A DNA stretch of 64,000 nt, taken from the NCBI GenBank assembly GCA_018332375.1, contig BOPV01000001.1, positions 1,984,001 through 2,048,000 on the forward strand. The letters are read 5' to 3'. Below the pieces are notes generated by a model. It did no database searches. It was given only the letters and a program-made list of their open reading frames with translations, and was not told the origin of the DNA. Shown here in pieces: positions 1 through 8,913 of this stretch. A program made the translations under genes and the position numbers. The first letter of the stretch is position 1. Every line of letters begins with the position of its first letter. Origin of the DNA: Roseiterribacter gracilis (GTDB lineage Bacteria; Pseudomonadota; Alphaproteobacteria; BOG-932; Roseiterribacteraceae).

Positions 1-512
1 AGCAGCGCCGCGATCTGTTTGTTCGAATTGCCGGCGCCGACGCGGCGTAGCACTTCGATTTCGCGCGCGGTCAGCGCGTCGTCGGTCGCGTGTTCGGCGA
101 TCTCGCTTGCGATCTCGGCCGGGATGTGGCGGCGGCCTGCATGGACGGTGCGGATCGTGTCCAGCAACTCTTTGCGCAACATGCTTTTCAGCAGATAGGC
201 CGACGCGCCGGCTTTGAGCGCGCCCAACGCCTGCACGTCGCCGGCATAGGTCGTCAGAACGATGATGCGCGCCGCCGGATATTCCTTGCGGATCGCGGTG
301 ATCGCTTCGATGCCGTTCATGTCGGGCATGCGCAGATCCATCAACGTCACGTCGGGACGATGCTGGCGGAACTGGTCGATCGCCTCGACGCCGTTGGTCG
401 CTTCGCCGACCAGCTTCATGTCGGACTGGCCTTCGATCACCGCTGCGATGCCTTCGCGCAGCAGCGGGTGATCGTCGACGGTCAGAACGCGAATGGGGCG
501 TTGCTCGGTCAT
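1..512 (-). CDS. NarL/LuxR-family response regulator (3' end off the left edge)
   Basis: Phosphorelay output protein that binds DNA as a transcription regulator. The visible part has a complete receiver: acidic pair D13/D14, phospho-acceptor D59 in TLMDLRMPD, a switch threonine in IIVLTTYAG and the lysine in AYLLKS. It then enters the LuxR helix-turn-helix (LTAREIEVLRRVGAGNSNKQ) and is cut by the window edge. The ATG overlaps the stop of the upstream propeller kinase by four bases (ATGA), so the two are translationally coupled and very probably form one two-component pair. Targets are unknown; the repeated 16-bp box near 3.6 and 4.1 kb is a candidate site. Confidence 0.93.
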   Translation of the reverse strand, partial: MTEQRPIRVLTVDDHPLLREGIAAVIEGQSDMKLVGEATNGVEAIDQFRQHRPDVTLMDLRMPDMNGIEAITAIRKEYPAARIIVLTTYAGDVQALGALKAGASAYLLKSMLRKELLDTIRTVHAGRRHIPAEIASEIAEHATDDALTAREIEVLRRVGAGNSNKQIAAL

Positions 513-3500
513 GCAGTTGCGCTCCGGAAACGCCAGCCAAACCGACGCGGCGCGTCGCGATAGACCATGGAAGCAGGCACGCGCAGCTCGATCTCTGTGC
601 CGGCGCCGTCATTGCTCCAGATCTGGAACTGGCCGCGGATCTGCCGCGCACGTTCGCGCATGCCCGCAAGCCCCCAATGGCCCGGCTTGCCGGTCTTCAA
701 CATCGCTTCGCTGATGCCGCAGCCGTCGTCGCGCACGCGCAGCCGCAGCTCGCTGCGATCGAAGATCAGATCGACTTCGATGGTGCGCGCACGCGCATGG
801 CGGAAGGCGTTGGACAAAGCTTCGCGACCGATCAGGCTGATTTCGTCCTGCACGATCGGATGCAGCTCGCATGGCGTGCCTTCGACCGTGATGCGGAATT
901 CGGCCGCGTGATCTTGCGCCAGCGTCGCACCGACTTCGGCAAACTCGGCCGGCAGATCGGTCAGGCCCTGGGTCGAGGCGCGCAGATCTTTCACCTTGTC
1001 GCGGCTTTCGATCAGCACGTCGTCGGCGCGGCTCAGCGCACTGTCCATCATCGCGCGCGCCGGTTCGTGCGGCGGGATCTTTGCCGTCGCGGCCTGGAAT
1101 CGCAGGATCAATCCCTGCAGCCCCTGCAACAACGTGTCGTGCAGATCGCGCGCAATCCGTTCGCGCTCGACGATACGTTCTTCGAGGCGCGCATGCACCG
1201 CGACGCGCAGACGCCAGATGCGAAGCCGGTAGAGAAGCACCAGCACGACGAGCAGCAACGCGGCGCACAGGCCGCGGAACCAATCGGTCTGGTAGGGGAA
1301 CGGCGCGATGGTCAGCGCCAGCGACGCGCCGGTTTCATTCCAGACGCCGTCATTGTTGGCGGCAATGACGCGGAACCGGTACGTGCCGGGGCCGAGATTG
1401 GTGTAGGTCGCTTCGCGCCGGTCGCCCGCATCCTGCCAAGCCGTGTCGACGCCTTCGAGTTTGGTGCGGAAGCGCACGCGTTCGGGCACGGTGAAACTAT
1501 TCGCCGTGTAGGCGATGCGGATCTGCGACGTGCCTGCGGGCAAATCCAAGCTCGGCGCCGGCGTCAGCGCCGTGCCGTTCGCGTCGGTGACCGACCAGAT
1601 CAGCACCGGGGGCGGCAACTCGTTGCGCTCGATCCGCGCCGGTTCGATCCAGGCCAGCCCGTTCGATGCGGCGAACCAGATCTTTCCGTCGGCGGTTTCG
1701 GCGACGCTCGGCATCGGACGGCGCTGTTGAATCGTGCCGGGCAGACCGTCGCGATGATCGAACAAGGTCGCCTTCAACCGGTAGCGTGGGTCGCGCAGCG
1801 CCATGTCGATCTCGCTGCGTGCGATCCGCACGATGCCGGCGCCCCCGCCGATCCACAGATCGCCGCCGGCCCGCTCGACAATGCCGGTGATCTGCCGGAA
1901 CAAGCCGGGCGTTTCGCTTTGCAAGGCGACGATCTTGCTGCCATCGAACAGCGCCAGCCCGTGTTCGCCGCCGATCCAGACGCGATCGCCGCGCACAGCA
2001 AAGGCGCCGACATTCCCGACATGCAATCCGTCGGCGGCGGTGAACAGCTTGGCCGTCGTTCCGTCGACGACAGCAAACCGGTCGTCGGTATAGCCAAGCA
2101 GCAGGCGTCCCTGCGCATCGTTCGCCATCACATAGGCGGTGGTGTCGAGCGGCAAGGTTGCGATGCCGCCATTCTGCACGCCGGTCTTGCCGTCGAGACG
2201 GAAGACTCCGTTGCGCAGCATCGACACCCACATCGCGCCGTCGCGTGCACGCGCCATCGCCATCGTACCCGCACCCGTGACGTCGTCGGGCAGATCGGTC
2301 TCGACCAACCCACGATCGGTCATCTGTGCCAGCACGCGCTTGTAGGCGAACCAGATCGTGCCGTCGGCATCGCGATAGGTCGCGACGATCGAGCCCGACG
2401 TTTCGGCGCGCTGCACGATGTCGCCGCCGACAACATGGAACAGCGGCTGGCGTTGCGCCGCGCCCATCGCAGCCGCCCACAGGCTGCCGTCCTTGTCGGT
2501 CACCAGCGCGAAATAGCGATAGTTTTCGAGCGCGCGAAACAGCGGACGCGGGCTGAGCCGCGTAAGACCGGCGCTGGATCCGGTCCAGATATTTCCTTCG
2601 CGATCTTCGAACAGCGCGAAGGTCAGGCCCTGGTCCAGTTCAAGCTGTTCGAACAATACGTGACGCGCCGGCGGTTTCGGCAACGGCGCCAGCACGCGCG
2701 TGAGGTCGGTGCCCGCCGACCATAGGTTTCCGTCGCGATCGAACAGCATCTGGCGACGCACCGGTACGCTCAGCGACGGCGTGCCGTTGCCGGTTGCTTC
2801 GGCGGCGCGATCGACCGGTCGAATTCCGTGTTGCGGATCGGCCAGCCACAAACGCCCGTCGGGCGCCATCGCAAGCGGCATACGATAGTCGACATAAGCG
2901 TCGGGATCGCCGCGCAAATAGATTTCGAATTTGTGCGAACCGCGCGGCAGGAATCCCAGACGTCGCGAGCCGGTGAATTCCCACAAGGTGCCGTCGCGAT
3001 CGACCAGCAGGCTCAGCACGTTTTCGCGGCTGGTCTTGTTCCAGGCTGGTCCTTGCGTCAGCTCCCAGTGCGCACCGACCAGCCGCGCTGTGCCGGTGTT
3101 GGTGCCGATCCACATCGTGCCGTCGAGATCGCGCGTGATCGCGTTGACCGAACCGCCGGGCAAGCCTTCGGCGGCACCGTAGGAACGCAGGCGTCCGTCT
3201 TTCAGAAATGCGATGCCGCCGTAATAAAAGCCGATCCACAGCCCGCCCTCGGGCGGCGCGTACAGGCTGGCGATGTCGTCGCTGGCAATTTCGTTGCCGG
3301 GCCCGCCGAGATAGCGCGTGAAGCGCACGCCGTCGAAATGGAACAGGCCGTTATGCGTGCCGAACCACAGAACGCCGTCCTGCGCCTGCGCGATGTCGGT
3401 GATGCGCGCCGGCGCGCCGTCTTCGATCCGGTAGGTCGTGCGCCGGAATTGCGTGATGTCGCGCGTCGGATCCAGCCCCTGCGCCGGCGCCGCGCCCAGA

Positions 3501-3568
3501 ACAAGCAACGGCAACACGCGCAACAAGCGTGCGACCGGAACCAGAATCTCGCTCAGCCTTGTTTGCAA
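509..3568 (-). CDS. Two-component sensor kinase with periplasmic beta-propeller and Y_Y_Y domain
   Basis: Membrane histidine kinase of 1019 residues. Order: a hydrophobic export signal (about 14-30), many Reg_prop-type propeller repeats of the DGxLWFGTxxGL kind (about 45-690), an Ig-like Y_Y_Y domain, one membrane helix (CAALLLVVLVLLY), a HisKA_3 dimerisation domain with phospho-acceptor His in ARDLHDTLLQG, and a HATPase_c domain (N box EALSNAFRHA, G boxes DDGCG and GLAGMRERA). Propeller kinases of this type usually sense extracellular, often carbohydrate-related, signals; the ligand here is unknown. The start used is TTG with AGGGGCG upstream. It is coupled to the response regulator and divergent from the DoxX-like gene. 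Confidence 0.93.
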   Translation of the reverse strand: MQTRLSEILVPVARLLRVLPLLVLGAAPAQGLDPTRDITQFRRTTYRIEDGAPARITDIAQAQDGVLWFGTHNGLFHFDGVRFTRYLGGPGNEIASDDIASLYAPPEGGLWIGFYYGGIAFLKDGRLRSYGAAEGLPGGSVNAITRDLDGTMWIGTNTGTARLVGAHWELTQGPAWNKTSRENVLSLLVDRDGTLWEFTGSRRLGFLPRGSHKFEIYLRGDPDAYVDYRMPLAMAPDGRLWLADPQHGIRPVDRAAEATGNGTPSLSVPVRRQMLFDRDGNLWSAGTDLTRVLAPLPKPPARHVLFEQLELDQGLTFALFEDREGNIWTGSSAGLTRLSPRPLFRALENYRYFALVTDKDGSLWAAAMGAAQRQPLFHVVGGDIVQRAETSGSIVATYRDADGTIWFAYKRVLAQMTDRGLVETDLPDDVTGAGTMAMARARDGAMWVSMLRNGVFRLDGKTGVQNGGIATLPLDTTAYVMANDAQGRLLLGYTDDRFAVVDGTTAKLFTAADGLHVGNVGAFAVRGDRVWIGGEHGLALFDGSKIVALQSETPGLFRQITGIVERAGGDLWIGGGAGIVRIARSEIDMALRDPRYRLKATLFDHRDGLPGTIQQRRPMPSVAETADGKIWFAASNGLAWIEPARIERNELPPPVLIWSVTDANGTALTPAPSLDLPAGTSQIRIAYTANSFTVPERVRFRTKLEGVDTAWQDAGDRREATYTNLGPGTYRFRVIAANNDGVWNETGASLALTIAPFPYQTDWFRGLCAALLLVVLVLLYRLRIWRLRVAVHARLEERIVERERIARDLHDTLLQGLQGLILRFQAATAKIPPHEPARAMMDSALSRADDVLIESRDKVKDLRASTQGLTDLPAEFAEVGATLAQDHAAEFRITVEGTPCELHPIVQDEISLIGREALSNAFRHARARTIEVDLIFDRSELRLRVRDDGCGISEAMLKTGKPGHWGLAGMRERARQIRGQFQIWSNDGAGTEIELRVPASMVYRDAPRRFGWRFRSATA

Positions 3569-3621
3569 TCGACGCCCCTCGCCTTCGCCGCCTTTTTACG
3601 TGAGACGCGGCATGACCCAAA

Positions 3622-3637
3622 CTACCCGAATGGGGGA
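3622..3637 (+). promoter_or_regulatory. Box A, CTACCCGAATGGGGGA
   Basis: Sixteen-base box in the 128-bp gap between the kinase start (minus strand) and the DoxX-like start (plus strand). It matches box B at 4077 at 15 of 16 positions, in the same orientation, and ends 59 bases before the downstream ATG. It contains an imperfect CCC/GGG dyad. Its placement suggests an operator shared by both promoters, or a promoter element; that is inference. Confidence 0.5.
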
Positions 3638-3696
3638 GCCGGCTCTCTCCGGTTGTTGGGTGCAGCCTGAGGCCAAGCCCGCCGTACCTTCGCGGC

Positions 3697-4071
3697 ATGC
3701 AGCGTCTTTTCCCGATGTTTCCCGCAGCGGCGCCTGGCTACGCGCTGATCCTGTTGCGGACGAGCGCTGCCGTCTCGGTGCATCTCGACCTGCATGGTCA
3801 CCTGGCGGTTGGCCGTCCGCCCTGGATGATCGCCGTGCTGGTTTGCGTTTCGCTGGTGCTGCTGCTTGGCTTCGTCACGCCGCTTGCGGCCCTGGCGACT
3901 GCCGCGATCGAGGTCGTGCCCCTGGTGCTGGCGGCGGACAATGCGCCGCTTGCTGCGTTCCTGTTGCCGTTGCGCGACGTCGCGTTGGCCCTGCTCGGCC
4001 CGGGTGCCTACTCGCTCGACGCGCATCTGTTTGGGCGGCGGGTTCTGATTTTGCCGCAACGGCGTCCGTAA
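3697..4071 (+). CDS. DoxX-like small membrane protein
   Basis: A 124-residue hydrophobic protein with about four membrane helices. The C-terminal LGPGAYSLDAHLFGRR matches the usual ending of DoxX-family proteins. DoxX-like proteins are inner-membrane proteins, some linked to quinone or thiol redox partners; no activity can be assigned from the sequence. It lies between two copies of the CTACCCGAWTGGGGGA box, and its stop precedes box B by six bases. It is divergent from the propeller kinase operon, which suggests control by that system. Confidence 0.7.
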   Translation: MQRLFPMFPAAAPGYALILLRTSAAVSVHLDLHGHLAVGRPPWMIAVLVCVSLVLLLGFVTPLAALATAAIEVVPLVLAADNAPLAAFLLPLRDVALALLGPGAYSLDAHLFGRRVLILPQRRP

Positions 4072-4076
4072 GTGAC

Positions 4077-4092
4077 CTACCCGATTGGGGGA
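4077..4092 (+). promoter_or_regulatory. Box B, CTACCCGATTGGGGGA
   Basis: Second copy of the 16-base box, starting six bases after the DoxX-like stop and ending 87 bases before the AraC-type gene start. It has the same orientation as box A and one mismatch (A/T in the middle). Two near-identical boxes in front of two adjacent genes indicate a shared regulator, either the LuxR-type regulator at the left edge or the AraC protein itself. Confidence 0.5.
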
Positions 4093-4179
4093 CCTGATCG
4101 CCACGCTTTGTGGCGTACCGCGCAACAACAAAGCACCGCACTTTCGCAGAACGATCCACGCAGCCAAGAGGAGCAAGCG

Positions 4180-4716
4180 ATGCTGAACGTCTCGTCCGAC
4201 AAGCGCGGTGCCGTCGCGGCACAGCTTTACGAAGCAGCGAACAGTGCACTCGAAGGCGATGGCGAAAGCGCCAAGGCGCGCATCGCACGCGCCATGGCCT
4301 TGCTGCACGACGACTATGAATCCGCGCCTGTCGCGATTCAGTTGCGCCGGCGCCGGATCGACATCGCACGCGGCGGCCTTGCGCCATGGCAATTGCGTCG
4401 CGTGGTTGCGCATATCGAAGAACATCTCGGCAGCGCAATCCGCCTGTCCGACCTGGCCGCCTTGGCCGGCGTGTGCAGCAGCCATTTTTCGCGCGCCTTC
4501 AAGATCAGCCTTGGCCAACCCGCGCATGCCTATGTGATGCGGCGCCGGGTCGAAGTCGCGCAGGGCCTGATGCTGACCACCAACGAACCACTCAGCCAGA
4601 TCGCAGCCGCCTGCGGCATGGCCGACCAGGCGCATTTTTCTCGGCTGTTTCGACAGGTCGTGGGCGATACGCCGAACGCATGGCGGCGTGCACGTCGCGG
4701 CGCCATGGCAGCGTAG
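4180..4716 (+). CDS. AraC/XylS-family transcription regulator
   Basis: A 178-residue protein whose C-terminal half holds the two helix-turn-helix motifs of the AraC family: IRLSDLAALAGVCSSHFSR (about 87-105) and PLSQIAAACGMADQAHFSR (about 137-155), with the linker DTPNAWRR at the end. The N-terminal 70 residues are too short for the usual cupin sensor domain, so the effector is unclear. The ATG at 4180 is chosen because AGAGGAGC lies at the right distance; an in-frame extension to 4072 has no ribosome binding site and would cover box B. Box B may be an autoregulatory site. Confidence 0.88.
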   Translation: MLNVSSDKRGAVAAQLYEAANSALEGDGESAKARIARAMALLHDDYESAPVAIQLRRRRIDIARGGLAPWQLRRVVAHIEEHLGSAIRLSDLAALAGVCSSHFSRAFKISLGQPAHAYVMRRRVEVAQGLMLTTNEPLSQIAAACGMADQAHFSRLFRQVVGDTPNAWRRARRGAMAA

Positions 4717-4758
4717 CGCGGGGTTGGCTAGACTGCGCGTCGATCAACGGAGGACGAC

Positions 4759-4977
4759 GTGACGCTCGCCAATCCAATCGACTCGCTGACATTGGATTTT
4801 CTCGCCTGGATTCACGCAGGCCAACGCAGCCGCGACGATGTCTTGTCGGCGTGGCGCAGCTCGTGCCCGCGCCTCACCGTCTGGGAAGACGCGCTGGCCG
4901 AACGGCTGGTGCAGGTCGAACCGACCGGTCGCGTCGCCCTGACCGAACGCGGCCGCGCCCGCATGTTCGTGCCGTAA
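4759..4977 (+). CDS. Small conserved-type hypothetical protein
   Basis: A 72-residue protein starting at GTG with a strong GGAGGA eight bases upstream. It is soluble and has a C-terminal part (WEDALAERLVQVEPTGRVALTERGRARM) like the wing of a winged-helix protein. It may be a small DNA-binding protein, but the family is not recognised. It follows the AraC gene by 42 bases and is convergent with the SnoaL-like gene. Confidence 0.6.
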   Translation: MTLANPIDSLTLDFLAWIHAGQRSRDDVLSAWRSSCPRLTVWEDALAERLVQVEPTGRVALTERGRARMFVP

Positions 4978-4984
4978 CGCCGCC

Positions 4985-5641
4985 TTAGCCGCGTCGTACC
5001 CAGACGACGTCCTCGCCTTCGCGCCGGTCGACAAAGCCGGTGACGCGGCCGTTCGCGTCGCGCTGAAAGATCTTGCGGCTGCGCGGGCTGCCCGGCGTAA
5101 AGAACACGTCGCGCAGCTCGCACGCGATCTTCTTGGCCGCACCACCGTTGCGGCTGCCTGCAATCCCGTCGCCGTCGCGCGTGATCACGTAGCGTTCCGT
5201 CCCACCGAGCGCGTAGCTGCCGACATAGTCGTCGAGCTGGGTTGCGGGCAACGTCACTGCGGGCGGATCGTGCGGCACCGCCAGCACCTGCCCCGCCACC
5301 AACCGCCATCCCTGCTTGCGCCGAACCCAACTGTCGGTGACGCGGTACAACGCGTGCAACCGCGCACCGTGATAATCCTCGTGCTCGTCGATGTCGTAGG
5401 TGACGACCGCGCTGTCGCCATGGCGGCGCACGCGCAGATCAACCGGCCCGAGATTGCCGGTGACGCCGGTCGGTAACGGTTTGATGGTTGCGACCATCTC
5501 GTTCTTGGAAAAGCGCTTGCCGTTCTCGTCCGTATAGATCGCGTCGTCGTCGAGCAGCCGCGTCCAGACCGCCGGTGCGATCTCCTTGTTGGTTCCAGCC
5601 AACACCGGATCGCGCGCCGCAAGGAGATCCACTTCGGCCAA
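4985..5641 (-). CDS. SnoaL/NTF2-like protein, possibly truncated at the 5' end
   Basis: The N-terminal part reads as an NTF2-like (DUF4440) domain: WTRLLDDDAIYTDENGKRFS and a later VTDSWVRRKQGWRLVAG strand pair. About 80 residues follow that resemble the small C-terminal domain found after such proteins (LDDYVGSYALGG). Relatives are normally exported, but no signal peptide is visible. The only start, TTG at 5641, sits against the T-tract of the TonB receptor terminator. Either it is a leaderless cytosolic form or the original 5' end was lost when the receptor gene was placed beside it. The function is unknown. Confidence 0.55.
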   Translation of the reverse strand: MAEVDLLAARDPVLAGTNKEIAPAVWTRLLDDDAIYTDENGKRFSKNEMVATIKPLPTGVTGNLGPVDLRVRRHGDSAVVTYDIDEHEDYHGARLHALYRVTDSWVRRKQGWRLVAGQVLAVPHDPPAVTLPATQLDDYVGSYALGGTERYVITRDGDGIAGSRNGGAAKKIACELRDVFFTPGSPRSRKIFQRDANGRVTGFVDRREGEDVVWVRRG

Positions 5642-5671
5642 AAATAAGGGGCTGGCCTTGCGGCCAGCCCC
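5640..5671 (-). terminator. Rho-independent terminator of TonB receptor 1
   Basis: Perfect 10-bp stem GGGGCTGGCC / GGCCAGCCCC with a GCAA loop (minus strand), followed by TTATTTTT. It lies 25 bases after the receptor stop. The hairpin is identical to the terminator of receptor 2. Confidence 0.88.
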
Positions 5672-5696
5672 TCGTGCTGTAGCGATGCTGCGTGAC

Positions 5697-8648
5697 TTAG
5701 AACTTCACGCGCACCCCGCCGAAGAAGGCCCGGCCCGTGACGCTGAACGAAGCATTCTGTTGCGTCGTGTTGACCGGGTTGCCCAGACCGGCGGGGAAGT
5801 TGCCGCCGTTGAACACGCCCGGGATCTGCGGTGGCTTTTCATCGGCAATGTTGGTGATACCGCCGAAGATCTGCACCTTCCGCCACGTATAGGCGGCGTA
5901 GACGTCGTGAAACCACTGCGACGGAACCGTGTTGGGATCGTAAGTCGGTTGGCCAGGCAGCGTGTTGTACAGGCTGGTGGCACCGCGATACCGCGAGGTC
6001 CAGGCGAAGCTGAAATCATCGATGTCGTAGATCGCCCGCACCAGACCCTGCACCCGCGGATAGCCAAGCGTGCCCGCGAGATATTGCGTCTGGGTCGGGT
6101 CTTCGATGAACGGCATCAGCGTGTGCCGCGGCGTCCAGTTCCAGTTCGTGTTCAAGGACAGCGTGCTGCCGTTCTTGAGGCCGAGCGCACCGAGTTCGAC
6201 GATATAGTTCAGGTCGAAATCCATCCCCTGGAGCTTTTCAAAGCCCGCATTGACGTACGGCGTCTGGATCGAATCCAGCGAACCGTCGGGACGGCGCGAG
6301 ACGAACGAGCAGTTGGTGCCCACATCGTAGCAACCATTCGCGATCGACGTGGCGTCAGGAATGACGACCGCGTGCTTCACACGAACTTGGTAGTAATCGA
6401 CCGTCGCGGTGAAGCGCGGCAGGAAACTCGGCGTAAACACCGCGCCGACCGTGACGCTGCGACCCGTTTCCGAATCCAGCCCAGGGTTGCCGGTGATGTT
6501 CGACGCCGCCGGTGCGACCGTCGTCGCATCGAATCCGACCGGCACGCCCGCCGCACGGCAATTGCGCAACCGCGTTGCGCTTTGGTTGATGAACTGCACC
6601 GAACATGGGTCGGTGATCGAGATGAAGGACTGACCGCCCGACGAGAATAGTTCGTCGCCGTTCGGTGCACGAACCGACTTGGCAAAGCCGCCGCGGAACT
6701 TGATGTCGTCATTGACAGCCCAGGTCGCCATCAAGTTCCAGGTGTAATCGCGTCCGGTCGAGGAATAATCCTGCGCCCGGATCGCGCCGTCGATGTCGAC
6801 CGCCTTGGCAAACGGCAAGTCGCGCAACACCGGCACCGCAGTTTCAACATAGAATTCACGCGTCGTGTACGAGCCGACCGTGCCACGCGTGCCGGTATTG
6901 TTGCCAAACAACGTATCGGCCGGACGAATCTGCAGCGGGTCCGGCTGCGAGTTGGTCTTTTCCATGCGCCATTCGACGCCCGCCGCGAAGCTCAACGGCG
7001 CGACCGTGCCGCTGAACGGCGTTGCGAATTTGAACAAGTCGCCGGTCACGTTGGCTTGCGCATCGTGCTCCTGCAGCAAGTCGTCTTCATGGGTCAGAAT
7101 GTACGAGTAGTTGAACTGCTGCGACGTCAGCCCGCCGACTTTGAACGGATTGATCGGCACGCAGCCATTGGTCGGAACCGTCAAGGTGCTGCGGCAGACG
7201 ACGGCGCCGGTAGTCGGGCTGATCACCGCATCGAGCTGATCGTTGATGTTGGCGGTGATGCGGTCGGTGTTGAGGAACGTCACTTTGTTGCGGCCATAAT
7301 TGTACGACACGTCGTACTTCCAGCCGTTCGAGAACAGACCGTCGATGCCGACGACGGTCCGCAGCACGTCGTAATTGTAGTTCGAGCCGCGCTTCGACCA
7401 ATCGTCGTTCGACCGGGTCAACTGCACTGCGTTGAGACCGTTCGTGGTCAGCAATGCGCGCAGGTCGCCGGGGATGAACGGGCTGGTGATCGGAACGTTG
7501 AGCGCCGAACGCGCCGTCGGTCCGATCGTGCCGTTGACGTGGGTGCCGTTGTCGAACGCGCCGTGTGAGTTGGCGTATTTGACGTCGGCGAACACGTTCA
7601 CCGTCTTCAGCGGTCCAAGATCCTCGGCGACGCGATAGCGCCCGACCATGTCGGCGACATAGCGGATGTTCGGCGTCTGCAGTGGCAACGTGTTGGCGGT
7701 GGTGTTTTGCCCGTCGCCGCCGATCGAGAGACCGGTATTGCCCGGAACCAACGTGCCGCGATTGAACGGAATCAGACCCGACCCGTCCGGTTTCAGTGCG
7801 AATGTATAGCCGGGATTGCGGCCGATCGGCGTTGCGACGGTCGGCGCACCGCTGGCGGCAACGCGCGAACTGACGGTGCAGCCGATCTGCTTGAAGTCGG
7901 TTGTCGTACCGGTCGTCCAATTCTGCGCGCACGTCGCGTAGTCGCGTTGGTCGGCATAGATGCCGGTCTGGCGCGCATAGTCGAACGCCATCGTCACGTT
8001 GCCGCGATCGCCGCCGAAATTGACGCCGACGATGCCGTCGAGATTTTGCGTGTAGTGGCCGCCATGCTGCGCGCCACCGATCTGGGCGTCGAATTCAGCG
8101 CCTTCGTAATTCTTCTTCATGATGAAATTGACCACGCCGGCGACGGCGTCGGCGCCGTACACGGCCGACGAGCCGCCGGTCACGATGTCGATCCGGTCGA
8201 TCAGCAGCGGCGGAATGGTCGAAACGTCGACATTGCCGGTGCCGCCCGAATTGTTCACGCCCGACAGGCTGCCGATGTGACGGCGTCCGTCGACCAAGGT
8301 CAGCGTGCGGTACGTTCCCAGCCCGCGCAAATTGATGTGCTGCAGGCCGGCACCGTTCACGTAGCGGGCGTTGTTTTCCGGTGTCGAGTTGTTCTGCGTT
8401 TGCGGCAGCTCGTTCGCGACTTCGATGACCGACGTGGCGCCGGTGATGCGGATCTGCTCGCCGCTAACCACCGAGACCGGATTGGGTTGCGTCAGGTTGG
8501 GGCGCGCGATGCGCGAACCGGTGACGACAATCTCTTCAGTCGCTTGTTGCTGCTGCGCATGCGCGGCAATCGGCGCCAGCACCAACGGCGAAATGCCGAG
8601 TGCAAGCCACGTCTGCCGCGATCGTAGATGTCCCCTTTTGGTGCTCAA
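5697..8648 (-). CDS. TonB-dependent outer-membrane receptor 1
   Basis: A 983-residue outer-membrane protein. It has a signal peptide (LALGISPLVLAPIAAHAQ), a TonB-box-like EEIVVTGSRI, a plug domain (GLGTYRTLTLVDGRR, DIVTGGSSAVYGADAVAGVV) and a long beta-barrel ending in the aromatic residue of VRVKF. Such receptors import scarce substrates using TonB energy; this Oar/Sphingomonad-like type is often for peptides or glycans, but the substrate is not shown. TTG at 8648 is chosen because GGGGAGA precedes it by five bases and the signal peptide follows; an extension to 8753 would add an arginine-rich stretch. It is a paralogue of receptor 2. Confidence 0.93.
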   Translation of the reverse strand: MSTKRGHLRSRQTWLALGISPLVLAPIAAHAQQQQATEEIVVTGSRIARPNLTQPNPVSVVSGEQIRITGATSVIEVANELPQTQNNSTPENNARYVNGAGLQHINLRGLGTYRTLTLVDGRRHIGSLSGVNNSGGTGNVDVSTIPPLLIDRIDIVTGGSSAVYGADAVAGVVNFIMKKNYEGAEFDAQIGGAQHGGHYTQNLDGIVGVNFGGDRGNVTMAFDYARQTGIYADQRDYATCAQNWTTGTTTDFKQIGCTVSSRVAASGAPTVATPIGRNPGYTFALKPDGSGLIPFNRGTLVPGNTGLSIGGDGQNTTANTLPLQTPNIRYVADMVGRYRVAEDLGPLKTVNVFADVKYANSHGAFDNGTHVNGTIGPTARSALNVPITSPFIPGDLRALLTTNGLNAVQLTRSNDDWSKRGSNYNYDVLRTVVGIDGLFSNGWKYDVSYNYGRNKVTFLNTDRITANINDQLDAVISPTTGAVVCRSTLTVPTNGCVPINPFKVGGLTSQQFNYSYILTHEDDLLQEHDAQANVTGDLFKFATPFSGTVAPLSFAAGVEWRMEKTNSQPDPLQIRPADTLFGNNTGTRGTVGSYTTREFYVETAVPVLRDLPFAKAVDIDGAIRAQDYSSTGRDYTWNLMATWAVNDDIKFRGGFAKSVRAPNGDELFSSGGQSFISITDPCSVQFINQSATRLRNCRAAGVPVGFDATTVAPAASNITGNPGLDSETGRSVTVGAVFTPSFLPRFTATVDYYQVRVKHAVVIPDATSIANGCYDVGTNCSFVSRRPDGSLDSIQTPYVNAGFEKLQGMDFDLNYIVELGALGLKNGSTLSLNTNWNWTPRHTLMPFIEDPTQTQYLAGTLGYPRVQGLVRAIYDIDDFSFAWTSRYRGATSLYNTLPGQPTYDPNTVPSQWFHDVYAAYTWRKVQIFGGITNIADEKPPQIPGVFNGGNFPAGLGNPVNTTQQNASFSVTGRAFFGGVRVKF

Positions 8649-8913
8649 TTTGATCTCCCCAAAAAGCCTGCGCCTGCGCGCAAATGTTGTGTCTCGACGT
8701 CGTGGTCGACTTCGAGATGACCGAACTAGGAGAGAGCTGCAGCTAGGTGACAATCACCGGATGCACTTCACGCACGTCACCAGCAGAGAAGCGTGCGATT
8801 GCAGCAACAGATCGCGGAAATTCGCGTCAACCGGCGCGATGAAACCGTGGTTTCCGCGTAACGAAACCGACCTGCGGTTTTTGCTGTGACTGTTTGCGCA
8901 TATGCGCGTCGCG
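8649..8913. other. Intergenic region upstream of receptor 1
   Basis: With the terminator that follows, this is a gap of 346 bases between receptor 1 and receptor 2. It holds the receptor 1 leader and the conserved 51-base block. No convincing sigma-70 promoter, RNA gene or ORF with a ribosome binding site is seen. A dyad TGCGCATATGCGC lies at 8895-8907. Confidence 0.5.
8804..8854 (-). promoter_or_regulatory. Conserved 51-base upstream block of receptor 1
   Basis: Ungapped alignment by eye to 12196-12246 gives about two thirds identity, with invariant ends (minus strand GAAACCACGG at one side, GATCTGTTGC at the other). It lies 155 bases before the TTG start; the paralogous block lies 159 bases before its own. 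It is a candidate operator, leader RNA element or leader peptide. Confidence 0.45.

Noticed and set aside
677..2725. Long open frame (about 680 codons) on the plus strand across the propeller kinase
   Set aside because: It is fully antisense to a gene with clear domains. High GC content and low stop frequency on the opposite strand explain it, and its translation is Arg/Gln/Ala-rich without motifs.
3838..4100. AraC-type gene starting at 4072
   Set aside because: The extension has no ribosome binding site, encodes a sequence unlike the family and would place box B within the coding region; ATG 4180 has a clear AGAGGAG site.
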